Shown piece by piece: positions 48,527-57,120 of a DNA stretch of 64,000 nucleotides. The notes under the pieces are model-generated. The model had not been told where the DNA came from and did not search any database. It saw only the letters and a list, made by a program, of their open reading frames with translations. Made by a program: the position numbers and the translations under genes. Numbering within the stretch: position 1 is the stretch's first letter; every line of letters begins with the position of its first letter. The DNA is from Streptosporangium amethystogenes (lineage in GTDB: Bacteria; Actinomycetota; Actinomycetes; Streptosporangiales; Streptosporangiaceae), in contig NZ_JOEQ01000031.1 of assembly GCF_000721075.1 (NCBI RefSeq), positions 62,001-126,000 on the forward strand, read 5' to 3'.

Positions 48527-49789
48527 CTACGGGGAGCGCAGCAGGCTCAGCACCCGGTCGTAGGTCCGCCGCGACTCCCTGTCGCGATATTCGGGGTCGA
48601 CGTCGTCCTGGCCGCGGTGCCGCTCCTGGTGGACCGGGAGGTCCTTGCCCAGGCCGACCAGGGTGCCGGGGAGCCCGAGCGAGAACTCCAGGTCGGCGTT
48701 GCGGTAGTAACGGGCCTCGGTGGGGAAGCCGCCCGCGGCGAGCGCCGCGTCGCGTCTGACCGCGATCAGGTGGCCGAGCAGTGCCCGGACCTCGCCCGGC
48801 TCGGCCTCCAGCCACTCCTGGCCGTCCTCACGAGGGTTCACGCCCTTCCAGCCCGCCGCGGTGACGTCGTCGTCCAGCGCCTTGACCAGCGGGGTGATGG
48901 CGTCGCCTGCCAGGATCATCGAGGTGTCCATGACGACGTGCACGTCGGAGGTGTCGAGGCGCAGCAACCTGTCACGGCTCTCCCCCCATCCTGCGGAGCC
49001 GCCCCTCCAGTGCGGGAGTTCGGCCACATGCCATGCCGTCACCCGGTGGGGGAACTCCTGCACCAACTCCTGCAGGACGGCTCCGGCTCCGTCCAGGTTC
49101 CCCAGGTCGAGGGCGAGGATCCTGGCCTCCGTACGGGCGACCAGGGCGCGTACGCACTCGCGCAGCTCTTCTGGCCGGCCGTCGACCAGCAGCGCGACGG
49201 TCACCGTGGAGTGCGCCGCCCTCGGCTCCTCGACCTCGGCGGGGGCGACGATGGTCTCGTCGAGCCGGGAGACCGACAGGCTGGCGTCCCAGAGCAACTG
49301 GGAGGAGACCATCCGCTCGGGATGGCCGTGGAGATCGTCCGACCGGCCGACCAGCTCGGAGCCCTCGGGCCTCGGCCGGGGTGCCGCCTCGGTCTCGGCG
49401 ATCCGCTCCGCGTCCAGGGTTTCGAGCCGCCCGGGGTGCCGCCCCGGATCCGCGGCCTCGGCGACCTGCCTGGCATCGGCGGATTCGGCCCGCCGGGCTG
49501 CGTCTTCGGTGCCGGTGTCCGCGGAGGTACCCGGCCGCGCGCCGGAGCCCGCGCCGGAACCCTCGCGCCTCCCGGCGGCCGAGGCGTCCTCGGGCAGGGA
49601 ACGGAGCGTGGGCCACACTTCGAAGGGTGGCACGGGGATGAGCTCGAAGCCGACCGCGGTGTCCTGGACGAGCCAGCCCTCAGCTCTGATCTCGTCGCGG
49701 AGCGCGTCGGCCGTGGCATGGTCGTGCCCGGCTCGCGCCCTGGTCCACCGCTCGGCCAGGTTGGTCACATCAGGTGGTACTTCGCTCAT
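48527..49789 (-). CDS. Glycosyltransferase-2-like protein with N-terminal CysS-like segment
   Basis: 420 residues. The first ~45 residues (RWTRARAGHDHATADALRDEIRAEGWLVQDTAVGFEL) resemble the C-terminal helical piece of cysteinyl-tRNA synthetase. A low-complexity, charged linker (about 60-150) follows. The C-terminal half has a GT-A-like pattern: VTVALLVDGRPEELRECVRAL, HVVMDTSMILAGD and RRDAALAAGGFPTEARYYRNADLEFSLGL. Known GT2 catalytic motifs are weak, so enzymatic activity is uncertain. It lies between hadB and murB in one direction, suggesting a cell-envelope role. The ATG at 49789 is chosen where homology begins. Confidence 0.75.
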   Translation of the reverse strand: MSEVPPDVTNLAERWTRARAGHDHATADALRDEIRAEGWLVQDTAVGFELIPVPPFEVWPTLRSLPEDASAAGRREGSGAGSGARPGTSADTGTEDAARRAESADARQVAEAADPGRHPGRLETLDAERIAETEAAPRPRPEGSELVGRSDDLHGHPERMVSSQLLWDASLSVSRLDETIVAPAEVEEPRAAHSTVTVALLVDGRPEELRECVRALVARTEARILALDLGNLDGAGAVLQELVQEFPHRVTAWHVAELPHWRGGSAGWGESRDRLLRLDTSDVHVVMDTSMILAGDAITPLVKALDDDVTAAGWKGVNPREDGQEWLEAEPGEVRALLGHLIAVRRDAALAAGGFPTEARYYRNADLEFSLGLPGTLVGLGKDLPVHQERHRGQDDVDPEYRDRESRRTYDRVLSLLRSP

Positions 49790-49856
49790 GCTGGGGACGC
49801 TACCCACGGACCGAGAGAAGATTCGGCCCGCGAGCACGCCCTCGCCCGATGAGCGC

Positions 49857-50285
49857 CTACGACAGCTGGACCACCGCGCGGGCCTTGGACAGGACCCGGG
49901 AGTCGTTGGACCTGGCGGTCAGGGCGACCACCACACGCTTGTCCTCAAGCTTCTCCTCGATGATCCCGCTCACGGTGATGACGGCGCCCTGTTCGTCATC
50001 CGGTACGACGACCATGGAGGAGAAGCGCACCCCGTAGTCGACGACCGCGCCCGGGTCGCCCGCCCAGTCGGTGACGAACCGTCCCCCCTGGGCCATGGTG
50101 AACATGCCGTGGGCGATGACGTCCGGTAGCCCGACGGTCTTGGCGAAGCGCTCGTTCCAGTGGATGGGGTTGAAGTCACCGGACGCCCCGGCGTACATCA
50201 CCAGGTTGGCGCGGCGCACCGGGTAGTCGGCGGGCGGGATCTGGAGACCCGTCTCGACCTCGTCGTACTTGACAGTCGCAGCCAT
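49857..50285 (-). CDS. hadB: MaoC-like (3R)-hydroxyacyl-ACP dehydratase subunit, HadB-like
   Basis: 142 residues of a single hot-dog fold with the hydratase-2 motif YAGASGDFNPIHWNERFAKTVGLPDVIAHGM, in which Asp and His are catalytic. It is the catalytic partner of the HadA-like protein encoded just upstream (one base gap after its stop). In mycobacteria HadAB dehydrates beta-hydroxyacyl-ACP in FAS-II; in actinomycetes without mycolic acids the pair is conserved and its role in fatty-acid metabolism is less defined. The ATG at 50285 follows GAGGGGCGGG. Confidence 0.88.
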   Translation of the reverse strand: MAATVKYDEVETGLQIPPADYPVRRANLVMYAGASGDFNPIHWNERFAKTVGLPDVIAHGMFTMAQGGRFVTDWAGDPGAVVDYGVRFSSMVVVPDDEQGAVITVSGIIEEKLEDKRVVVALTARSNDSRVLSKARAVVQLS

Positions 50286-50286
50286 C

Positions 50287-50733
50287 TCAGCCCGCCCCTC
50301 CACGCTCGACGATGGTGTTGTAGGTCGTGCACACGGGCTCGCCGTCGACGGTGCTGACCTCGCTCTTGACGGTGATCAGCTCATTGCGGCCGACGTTGCG
50401 GATGTCGGTCACGGTGGAGACGCTGACCAGCTCGTCCCCGGCGTGGATCGGCCGCCGGTACTCGAAACGCTGCTCGCCGTGGACCACCATGGCGAAGTTC
50501 AGCCCGAGCTCGGGGTCGGCCAGGATCGTCCCCCCGGCCAGGCTGAACACGATGGGGAAGGTCGGCGGGGCGATCACATCGGGATGTCCGGCCGCCTGGG
50601 CGGCCTCCCTGTCCCGGTAGATCGGGTTGTCGTCGCCGATCGCGGCGGCGAACTCTTTGATCTTCACCCGGCTGACCTCGTACGGCGAGGAGGGCGCGGA
50701 CGCCCGCCCGATGAAGTCACGGTTCAAGGCCAT
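50287..50733 (-). CDS. hadA: MaoC-like dehydratase partner subunit, HadA-like
   Basis: 148 residues of a hot-dog fold beginning MALNRDFIGRASAPSSPYEVSRVKIKEFAAAIGDDNPIYRD, the FAS1-like N-terminal MaoC type. It lacks a clean Asp-His hydratase motif, as in HadA, which binds substrate and stabilises the catalytic HadB. The ATG at 50733 follows AAGGAG. The order rpmG-hadA-hadB matches the mycobacterial locus. Confidence 0.88.
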   Translation of the reverse strand: MALNRDFIGRASAPSSPYEVSRVKIKEFAAAIGDDNPIYRDREAAQAAGHPDVIAPPTFPIVFSLAGGTILADPELGLNFAMVVHGEQRFEYRRPIHAGDELVSVSTVTDIRNVGRNELITVKSEVSTVDGEPVCTTYNTIVERGGAG

Positions 50734-50912
50734 CGTGCTCCTTAGCGGATACCGAGCCGGCGAGGCCGGAACCGGTGGGTCGGGCCGACAGTAACAGCAC
50801 AGGATTCCAAGGTGTGCCCTCGGGGCCACCAGGAAACCGTAGCCCGAGACCACTACGGCTCCGCCTGTCCGCCGCGGTCAATACCCGGGTGGAAAAGCTG
50901 TGCGGATACGAC

Positions 50913-50943
50913 AAACCGGCGCCCGTTTGAGGACGCCGGTTTT
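50913..50943 (-). terminator. Hairpin after rpmG
   Basis: Perfect 9-bp arms AAACCGGCG and CGCCGGTTT with a 12-base loop, 61 bases after the rpmG stop. The T run is only three bases on either strand. It may partly end the tRNA/rpmG transcript before hadA. The rest of the 271-base gap between rpmG and hadA shows no gene. Confidence 0.5.
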
Positions 50944-51004
50944 CGTGGAGTATGTGCGTGCCCATCAGACACTCATCTCCCACCGGAGCGGGAGGCTTCG
51001 CGGA

Positions 51005-51169
51005 CTAGCGAGTCTCGCGGTGCGCCTGGTGCGTCTTGCAGTTCGGGCAGTACTTCTTCAGCTCAAGCCGATCCGGGTCGTTGCGCCGGTTCTTCCGCGT
51101 GATGTAGTTGCGGTGCTTGCACTCCTGGCAGGCCAGCGTGATCTTCGGCCTAACGTCGGTGGCAGCCAC
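51005..51169 (-). CDS. rpmG: 50S ribosomal protein L33
   Basis: 54 residues: [54 protein letters not shown] in outline, with the zinc-type pairs CQEC and CPNC. This is the Cys-containing (zinc-binding) L33 form. The start is GTG at 51169; the frame is open upstream into the tRNA gene but is not coding there. It follows tRNA-Met and precedes hadA, the arrangement seen in mycobacteria. Confidence 0.96.
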   Translation of the reverse strand: MAATDVRPKITLACQECKHRNYITRKNRRNDPDRLELKKYCPNCKTHQAHRETR

Positions 51170-51248
51170 TTGGGAGTGCCTTTCTACGTTCGGGACAGTG
51201 GACAACCCACAGCAGAACCCCTCTGTGAGAGGGGACCCCGGTGGGTAG

Positions 51249-51322
51249 TAGCGGAGGCCGGACTTGAACCGGCGACACAACGATTATGAGCCGTTTGCTC
51301 TGCCTGACTGAGCTACTCCGCC
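51249..51322 (-). tRNA. tRNA-Met (CAU)
   Basis: 74 bases that fold as a cloverleaf: acceptor GGCGGAG, D arm GCTCAGTCAGGCAGAGC, anticodon arm with CAT in the loop CTCATAA, T arm GCCGGTTCAAGTCCGGC. Position 1-72 is a G-T wobble. The first acceptor pair, A-box and T arm fit an elongator methionine tRNA rather than the initiator. CCA is not encoded. Confidence 0.93.
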
Positions 51323-51523
51323 TTGAGGCCGATGGAATCGACCGACCTCGCAAGGATACCCGACCCGCAGAGTGCCTGCGTACTTGTGCAGGTCAGGGCG
51401 ACCTCTTCTGGGTTACCCCAGTATGCCCGTTCATGCCTCGGGAACCTTGAGTGTTTTCTGGCTGACTTAAAGGCCAGCCAAGCCGAAAGCCCCAACCCGA
51501 AGGTCAGGGCTTTTAGGCTGTTG

Positions 51524-51596
51524 AGCCCCTTTACGGAATCGAACCGTAGACCTTCTCCTTACCATGGAGACGCTCTGCCGACTGAGCTAAAGGGGC
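51524..51596 (-). tRNA. tRNA-Thr (GGU)
   Basis: 73 bases: acceptor GCCCCTT paired with AAGGGGC, D arm GCTCAGTCGGCAGAGC, anticodon loop ATGGTAA giving GGT, T arm TACGGTTCGATTCCGTA. It is the first gene of the tRNA-Thr, tRNA-Met, rpmG, hadA, hadB series. The 201 bases between the two tRNAs show no gene. Confidence 0.94.
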
Positions 51597-51931
51597 CTGT
51601 CCGTGTCGCTCTCGCTTGCGGACAGGTGTAACCATACACGGCTCCGGAGCGGGATGCGAAATCAATCGGGGACCGTCCGGATCACCACACGTCCTTCCCC
51701 GGGGATCACCTGGGACCGCCGCAGGCACCCCGGATCCGGCCTCCGCCCGGGAGCCCCCAACGACCTCCACCACGGCCGCCACGACGGGCACCGGGCGGCA
51801 GTGGAGGCGCGTCCTCGCCAAGTCCGCCACGTCGGGAGCCGGATGATCACCAAGTAGCCGCCAAGTAGCTCATAAGAGGGTTGCCGCACCGTGGTTGGGT
51901 AAGCACCCGCACCCCCTAAGGAGCCCCCGAG
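51597..51931. other. Intergenic region between tRNA-Thr and hemerythrin gene, with tRNA leader hairpin
   Basis: 335 bases with no supported gene. Next to the tRNA-Thr 5' end, CCTGTCCG and CGGACAGG (51596-51603 and 51619-51626) form an 8-bp stem that may mark the leader cut by RNase P. Further upstream on the minus strand TTCGCA and TATGGT, 18 bases apart, could be the tRNA promoter, with a small palindrome GTGTA-TGGT-TACAC around the -10. The right half presumably holds the promoter of the hemerythrin gene, which I cannot pin down. Confidence 0.45.
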
Positions 51932-52573
51932 ATGACCCCGGAACTGCTGGGATTCCAGATCACCCACCGCGCCATGCGCGCCGACACCCGCCGCCTCGCC
52001 GAGCTCGCGAACCAGCTGACCACGGGACGGCAGGTGACCGATCCGGCCCGCGCCCGCGCCATCGCCGAATTCATCACGACCCTGAACCAGGGCATCCACC
52101 ATCACCACACGATGGAGGACGAGGTGCTCTGGCCCGTCCTCGAACGGTCCGCCGGAGCCGCGGTGGACCTGCGCGACCTCAGTGACGACCACGCCGACCT
52201 CGACCCGTTGCTGGCCGAGATCAACGGCCAGGCCGCCGCGTTCGCCTCGACCGGCAACGCCTCCGTACTCGTCAAGTCCCTCACCCGGCTGGCCGACATG
52301 CTCGACGAGCACATCGTCGAAGAGGAGCGGCTGCTCTTCCCGATCATCAAGAAGTACGTGTCCGTCGCCGACTGGGAGACGGTCGAGACGGCGGTACGCA
52401 AGGGCGGGAACGTCAAGGTCGATCTGCCGAGGATCGAGCAGTACGCCAAGCCCGACGAACTGGCCCGGCTGCGCAAGCTCGCCGGTCCCATGCTGACGCT
52501 GATGCTCTCCCTGTTCCGGCGCGGCCACCGGCGCCGTCAGCGGCTCGTCTTCGGCCCCCTCGCCGACCTCTGA
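51932..52573 (+). CDS. Hemerythrin HHE-domain protein
   Basis: 213 residues. A four-helix hemerythrin-like domain has the ligand pattern ITHRAMR, GIHHHHTMEDEVLWPVL, DDHADLDPL and DEHIVEEERLLFPII, which would bind a di-iron centre. Such proteins sense or scavenge oxygen, NO or iron. A C-terminal basic tail (RRGHRRRQRLVF) follows a hydrophobic stretch (GPMLTLMLSLF). The ATG at 51932 follows AAGGAG with 8-base spacing. It stands alone between the tRNA genes and a convergent regulator. Confidence 0.88.
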   Translation: MTPELLGFQITHRAMRADTRRLAELANQLTTGRQVTDPARARAIAEFITTLNQGIHHHHTMEDEVLWPVLERSAGAAVDLRDLSDDHADLDPLLAEINGQAAAFASTGNASVLVKSLTRLADMLDEHIVEEERLLFPIIKKYVSVADWETVETAVRKGGNVKVDLPRIEQYAKPDELARLRKLAGPMLTLMLSLFRRGHRRRQRLVFGPLADL

Positions 52574-52681
52574 TCCGGACCGCACCGCCATGCCGTCCCG
52601 GAGCATCGACCCCCGCGGCATGATCCGGCACCGGACCCGGTGTGCCCGCTACCGCCCTGGGCGGGCCGCCCATGCGCGGCT

Positions 52682-55600
52682 CTAGCCTCCCGACGCCTGG
52701 CCCCTGCTTTCCGCGAGTGCCTCCGTCGCCCTGCGCGCCCAGTGTGGCGAGCCGATCCGCTCGGCGACCCGTCTCGCCTGCTCGTAGTGGGCACTCGCGT
52801 CGCGTCCGAGGAAGACGGCCAGGTCACCCAGGATCAGGGCGACCGGACCCAGCGTGACCGATCCGGAGTGCATCCCGGCCAGCTCCCCGTCCCAGGGCAG
52901 GAGCTTCCGGTAGCAGCCTTCGGCCACCGCCCGGTCGCCCAGCGCGATCGCGCTCTCCCCGCGCAGTCCCTGCCAGAAAAGCCAGTAGTAGTCCAGGTGC
53001 GGCTCCTGGTCGGGTTGCCAGTAGGCGCGCGCCTCGTCCACCCTGCCCTCGGCGACCAGCGCCCGGACGATGAGGTCGGCCAGCCCCTTGGGAACGAAGG
53101 AGTACAGCGTCAGCAGTTCCGTCATGTCGTGCGGCACGCCGCCCGCCAGCCGGACCACGAAGCGGCCCAGGGCACCGATGACGTGGGCGTTGGCCCCGCC
53201 CGCGGCCACCATCCGCTCGCCGACCGCCAGGTATGACCGTTCCGCGCCCTCGAAGTCGCCCTTGATCAGCATGACCAGGGTGTCGAGCATGGACAGCACG
53301 CTCAGCGCCAGCACGAGCTGGCCGGTGGTGGAGTGCTCCAGGGCGCGATCCGCGTGCCGCCTGGCCGCGGCCACGTCGCAGCGGCCCAGGCTGACCATGA
53401 ACAGGGCGTGGTGCCCCTGCATCGCGTACCCGGGCAGCTCGTCGCGGTCGCCCAGGTAGGCCAGCTCCCGGCCCAGGACCTCCAGCTCGTCACGGCGGTC
53501 CGGGGTCAGCAGCACGAAGTAGCGGGCGTTCAGGGCCAGGCAGATGAGATCGCTGCGACCCACCCGCCGGGCGATCATGATCGCCTCGGCGCTGTAGGCC
53601 AGGCAGCGCTCGTCGTCGTGCCCTTCCAACTCGAAGACGAGCGCGGCCAGCAACCGGCAGCGGGTCTCGTCGTCGGCGCCGTCCAGCGCCTGCACCAACG
53701 CCTCGACGAGCGGCTGGTCCACGCACCTGTCCGGCTGGATCGACCAGGTCACCGGGGCGTCGTAGGCGGTCAGCGCCCGGTTCAGGCCTTCACCCAGCTG
53801 CCGCGCCAGGGCGATGGCCCGCTTCCGGTTCTCCCTGGCGGCCAGCACGTTGCCCTCGTGCGCCTGGACCCGCACCAGCGAGCAGAGCAGGTCGAGCCGG
53901 AGCGCGTCGTCGGCGGCGAGGTCCAGCGCCCCCCGGTAGAACGTCTCGGCCTCCCGGTAGGAGTGCATGCCGCGCGCCTGCTCGGCCGCCGCCCTGGCGT
54001 AGGACACCGCCCGCTCCGCTGAGACCGCGGTGGCCCCGGTGGCCGCGGCGAGCGCGTGGTGGGCCAGCGCGGTGACCTCTCCCGGCCTGACCTGCTCCAG
54101 CGCGCCGACGACCCTGCCGTGCAGGCGAACCCGGCGCAGTCCCGGCGTGTCCTCGTACAGCGTCTCCCGGACGAGGACGTGGGCGAAGCGCACCCGGCCC
54201 GGCGCGGGTTCGGTCAGCAGCCCGGTCAGCACGCCCGCCTCCAGCGCTTCGAGCACGGTGTCCTCGTCGGAACCGTCCAGGGCGAGCAGCACGTCGACGT
54301 CGACGTCCCGCCCGACGACGGCCGCGTCCCGCAGGGTTCTCTGGGCCGTCGCGGGCAGCCTGGCGATCCTGCGCCTGATCAGGTCGCGCACGCCCGGCGG
54401 CAACGCGCGGGCGGCCGAGGTGCCGTCCGTGGTGATCAACCGCGCGGTCTCGCAGACGAACAGCGGGTTGCCGCCGGTGCGCTCGGCCACGGTCCGCGCG
54501 GTCACCGCGTCCACCTCCCGGCCAGAACGCTCACGCAGCAGCAGCGCCACGTCCTCGTCGCCGAGCCCGTGCAGGTCGAGCCGGTGGGTGTCGCGCCCGG
54601 CCAGGGCCGCCCAGGTCGCCCCCAGGTGGTCGACGGCCTCGGTGGGCCGGTAGGTCGCGACGATCATGATGTCGACCTCGGCGACGCCCGTCGCGAGGTG
54701 GCGCAGAAGCTGGAGTGTCTCGCTGTCGGCCCGGTGCACGTCCTCCATGACCACCAGCAGCCGAGTGCCCTGCCCGACGATCCGGGACAGGTAGTCGCCC
54801 ACTGCCCGGGCCAGGAGAAACGGTCCCGCCGGCTGGGCATCGTCGCTCAGCAGCGGCGCCAGCCGGACGGCCAGGTCGTCCTGGGGCGGCCGGTCCGCGG
54901 CCAGCGCGCGCAGCACCTCGCTCCACGCCCAGGCGGGCGGCGCCCCGCCGTCGGTCTCCGGGCACTGCCCGGTCGCGGTCAGCCAGCCACGTGCCGCCTG
55001 CCGCCTGGCGAAGGCCGTGGCCAGCGCGCTCTTGCCCGCTCCGGGGTCTCCGCCCAGCCAGACCGTGCGCAGCCCGCCCCGGTCGGCGACCGCCTGCAGC
55101 GCCGCCATCTCCTCGGTACGGCCCACGAGGTCGGCTACCGGGGCGGTGGCGAGGTCCGGCGGGTCCGGGGCCCGCCACCCGTCCCGCTCCGGCTCTCCCG
55201 TGGTGGCCCTGTCGGCACCGGAGGCGGGCGTGGCCGGGCGGTTCAGGGAGTCGGCGTGGGCGAGGATGTCGCCTTCCAGCGCGCGCAGCGCGGGACCGGG
55301 ATCCACCCCCAGCTCGTCGGCGAGGGTCCCGCGGGCCTTCCTGATCGTGGCCAGGGCATCGGCCTGCCGACCGGCTCGGTAGTAGGCCAGGGCGAGCAGC
55401 CGGACGGCGTTCTCCCTGAGAGGATGTGCTCGGACGTGCTGCTCAAGCTCGATCTCGGCGTTGCGGCCGAGCACCAGCAGCGCCTCCGCCCGGTGCTCCA
55501 CGGCGACCAGCCGCAGCTCGCCCAGCCGTACGGCCTCGGGCTCCGCCCACTCGTCGTCGGCGAACTCCGCGTAGGCGGGCCCCTGCCAGAGCGCGAGTGC

Positions 55601-55993
55601 CCGGTCCACCGCCTCCAGGGCCCGCGCCCCGTCTCCCACGGCGAGCGCGGCCCCGGCGGCGTCGACCAGGCGGGGGAACAGCCAGGCGTCCACCCGCTCG
55701 GGCTCCAGCCGGAGGCGGTAACCGGGTGCGGCACTGACCAGTACCGTGGCGGGTGTGCGCGGCAGCCGTCCGGGTTCGAGCGCCCGTCGCAGGTTGGACA
55801 CATAGACCTGGAGGGCGGCCAACGCCTTGGGAGGGGGTTGCCCGCGCCACAGGTCATCAATGAAACGATCGGTGGAGACCACGTGTCCACCCGCCGCGAC
55901 GAGCCTGGCCACCACGGCCCGCTGCCGGGAGGTGCCGAGGTCGACCGTACGACCATTGATCTCCGCTTGAAGCGGACCAAGAACTCGCAACAT
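52682..55993 (-). CDS. AfsR/SARP-type regulator: DNA-binding, BTAD and ATPase domains
   Basis: 1,103 residues. The N terminus is an OmpR-type winged helix (LGTSRQRAVVARLVAAGG, WRGQPPPKALAALQVYVSNLRRAL), followed by a bacterial transcriptional activation domain (about 100-245) with YYRAGRQADALATIRKARGTLADELGVDPGPALR. An AAA/NACHT-like ATPase follows (Walker A GGDPGAGKSALA near 318, Walker B VVMEDVHRAD), then a long helical repeat region. There is no C-terminal LuxR helix-turn-helix. This is the large SARP architecture of AfsR, often linked to secondary metabolism; no biosynthetic genes are adjacent here. The ATG at 55993 is chosen because the winged helix begins at once (MLRVLGPLQAEING). Confidence 0.9.
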   Translation of the reverse strand: MLRVLGPLQAEINGRTVDLGTSRQRAVVARLVAAGGHVVSTDRFIDDLWRGQPPPKALAALQVYVSNLRRALEPGRLPRTPATVLVSAAPGYRLRLEPERVDAWLFPRLVDAAGAALAVGDGARALEAVDRALALWQGPAYAEFADDEWAEPEAVRLGELRLVAVEHRAEALLVLGRNAEIELEQHVRAHPLRENAVRLLALAYYRAGRQADALATIRKARGTLADELGVDPGPALRALEGDILAHADSLNRPATPASGADRATTGEPERDGWRAPDPPDLATAPVADLVGRTEEMAALQAVADRGGLRTVWLGGDPGAGKSALATAFARRQAARGWLTATGQCPETDGGAPPAWAWSEVLRALAADRPPQDDLAVRLAPLLSDDAQPAGPFLLARAVGDYLSRIVGQGTRLLVVMEDVHRADSETLQLLRHLATGVAEVDIMIVATYRPTEAVDHLGATWAALAGRDTHRLDLHGLGDEDVALLLRERSGREVDAVTARTVAERTGGNPLFVCETARLITTDGTSAARALPPGVRDLIRRRIARLPATAQRTLRDAAVVGRDVDVDVLLALDGSDEDTVLEALEAGVLTGLLTEPAPGRVRFAHVLVRETLYEDTPGLRRVRLHGRVVGALEQVRPGEVTALAHHALAAATGATAVSAERAVSYARAAAEQARGMHSYREAETFYRGALDLAADDALRLDLLCSLVRVQAHEGNVLAARENRKRAIALARQLGEGLNRALTAYDAPVTWSIQPDRCVDQPLVEALVQALDGADDETRCRLLAALVFELEGHDDERCLAYSAEAIMIARRVGRSDLICLALNARYFVLLTPDRRDELEVLGRELAYLGDRDELPGYAMQGHHALFMVSLGRCDVAAARRHADRALEHSTTGQLVLALSVLSMLDTLVMLIKGDFEGAERSYLAVGERMVAAGGANAHVIGALGRFVVRLAGGVPHDMTELLTLYSFVPKGLADLIVRALVAEGRVDEARAYWQPDQEPHLDYYWLFWQGLRGESAIALGDRAVAEGCYRKLLPWDGELAGMHSGSVTLGPVALILGDLAVFLGRDASAHYEQARRVAERIGSPHWARRATEALAESRGQASGG

Positions 55994-56048
55994 AGCAAAG
56001 GGCAGGATAAGCGTCCTCAGACCGCTTTTGGTGAACATCGGGAGCAGA

Positions 56049-56363
56049 ATGCTGCAAGACCGTCGCAAGGAAACGATCCGGGCGCTCGACGAGAGCGACC
56101 GGCCACACCTGTACTGGCACGGGGTGGACGGCGACGGCCACGTATGGCTGTTCGAGACCGTCATCGACAGCGGCGGGGAGTACTGGCCGGTGCGCCACGC
56201 CGAGCTGGGCTCGGACGGCGTGGCCCGTACGTACTCGTGGAGTCATATCGAGGACGAGCACGGCTTCCTGGCCGAGGGCCCGATCTATCCCGGCGACTTC
56301 GGCCTGAACTCCTTGACCTCCGAGGAGTTCGAAACCCTGTGGGCGGCGCTCAGCGGGCGATGA
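56049..56363 (+). CDS. Hypothetical protein
   Basis: 104 residues, acidic, soluble, rich in aromatic residues (YWHGVDGDGHVWLFETVIDSGGEYW, TYSWSHIEDEHGFLAEGPIYPGDFGLN). I recognise no domain. The ATG at 56049 follows GGGAG; a GTG at 56028 in frame is the alternative. It is divergent from the large BTAD regulator with only about 55 bases between starts, so the two probably share a control region. Confidence 0.7.
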   Translation: MLQDRRKETIRALDESDRPHLYWHGVDGDGHVWLFETVIDSGGEYWPVRHAELGSDGVARTYSWSHIEDEHGFLAEGPIYPGDFGLNSLTSEEFETLWAALSGR

Positions 56364-56395
56364 GTTCCTCCCCGGGGGGGGCTCGTCCCGCCGCC

Positions 56396-56453
56396 CGGGC
56401 GGGGTCCTCGGGGTGACCGGGACGGTCGGGCGGGGTCCTCGGGGCGACCGGGA
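56396..56453. repeat. Two copies of a 27-bp direct repeat, 31-bp period
   Basis: A 27-base unit starting CGGGCGGGGTCCTCGGGG occurs at 56396-56422 and 56427-56453 with one mismatch (T/C). It lies just after the hypothetical gene ending at 56363. It may be a local duplication within a terminator-like GC-rich region; no function is evident. Confidence 0.7.
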
Positions 56454-56651
56454 GTGTGCGCGAGCTGGAATCCGGACATTCACCGAATACGCACGAAGCT
56501 AACGGTCAAAAAGTATATAACTTCACTTTCTAGCGATTTTCTAATGTTTTCGATCACTACTCGGCAGTAGTTCCGGTCCCGCCGTAAGTCCGGCATATTG
56601 AGATGACAAAGCGGGTTATTTCGCATATAGGCATGGAGGTAGGTTGCTCGC

Positions 56652-56900
56652 ATGAGCGGAACGCCCGGCCTGAGAATGGCAGCCTCGGACATGACCGCGC
56701 TGAGCCTGTGGACCGCCGACGCGGTGGTGCTGTTCGACTGGCTCATCAGCGTGGACCTTGATCAGATCCCCGTCCGGCACATGGCGCAGAAGCAGGCCCT
56801 GATGGACCTCCTCCAGCAGCTCGACCGGAGCATCCCCGGTCACACCCAGGCCGACATCGAGCAGGCACACCGGCTGCTGACCCGCGAGATGGGCCTGTAG
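56652..56900 (+). CDS. Small hypothetical protein
   Basis: 82 residues (MSGTPGLRMAASDMTALSLW at the start, then DAVVLFDWLISVDLDQIPVRHMAQKQALMDLLQQLDRSIP), largely helical, with no recognised domain. GGAGGTAGG lies 8 bases before the ATG, a strong ribosome-binding site. Upstream is an AT-rich stretch that contrasts with the surrounding GC content and probably contains its promoter. The combination supports a real gene. Confidence 0.68.
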   Translation: MSGTPGLRMAASDMTALSLWTADAVVLFDWLISVDLDQIPVRHMAQKQALMDLLQQLDRSIPGHTQADIEQAHRLLTREMGL

Positions 56901-57043
56901 TCCCGCCCGCCTTCCCCATCTCCGGCCGCCGCGACGAGCGGGACCGGGCCCACGCCCACGGCGCCGGACACCCGTCCCGCTGCGGCTCGCCGGGTGTGCC
57001 GGGCGAACTCCGGCAGATTTTTCTGCACGAATGTCCAGCAGAA

Positions 57044-57070
57044 TGTCGAGAACGACCGGGTCTGCTTCTA
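57044..57070 (+). promoter_or_regulatory. Candidate ECF42-type promoter of the DGPF/sigma factor pair
   Basis: TGTCGA at 57044-57049, the -35 element reported for ECF42 sigma factors, is followed after 15 bases by CTTC (57065-57068) where a -10 would lie. It is about 50-75 bases upstream of the DGPF gene. This suggests autoregulation by the sigma factor encoded downstream. The -10 match is weak. Confidence 0.5.
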
Positions 57071-57120
57071 CCTGTGGGTGAGAACGCCGAGAACGGCGTT
57101 CGAACGTGAGGAGCGAAGAC

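Noticed and set aside
56396..56453. Short CRISPR-like array
   Set aside because: Only two units with 4-base gaps and no spacers; it is a simple tandem duplication.
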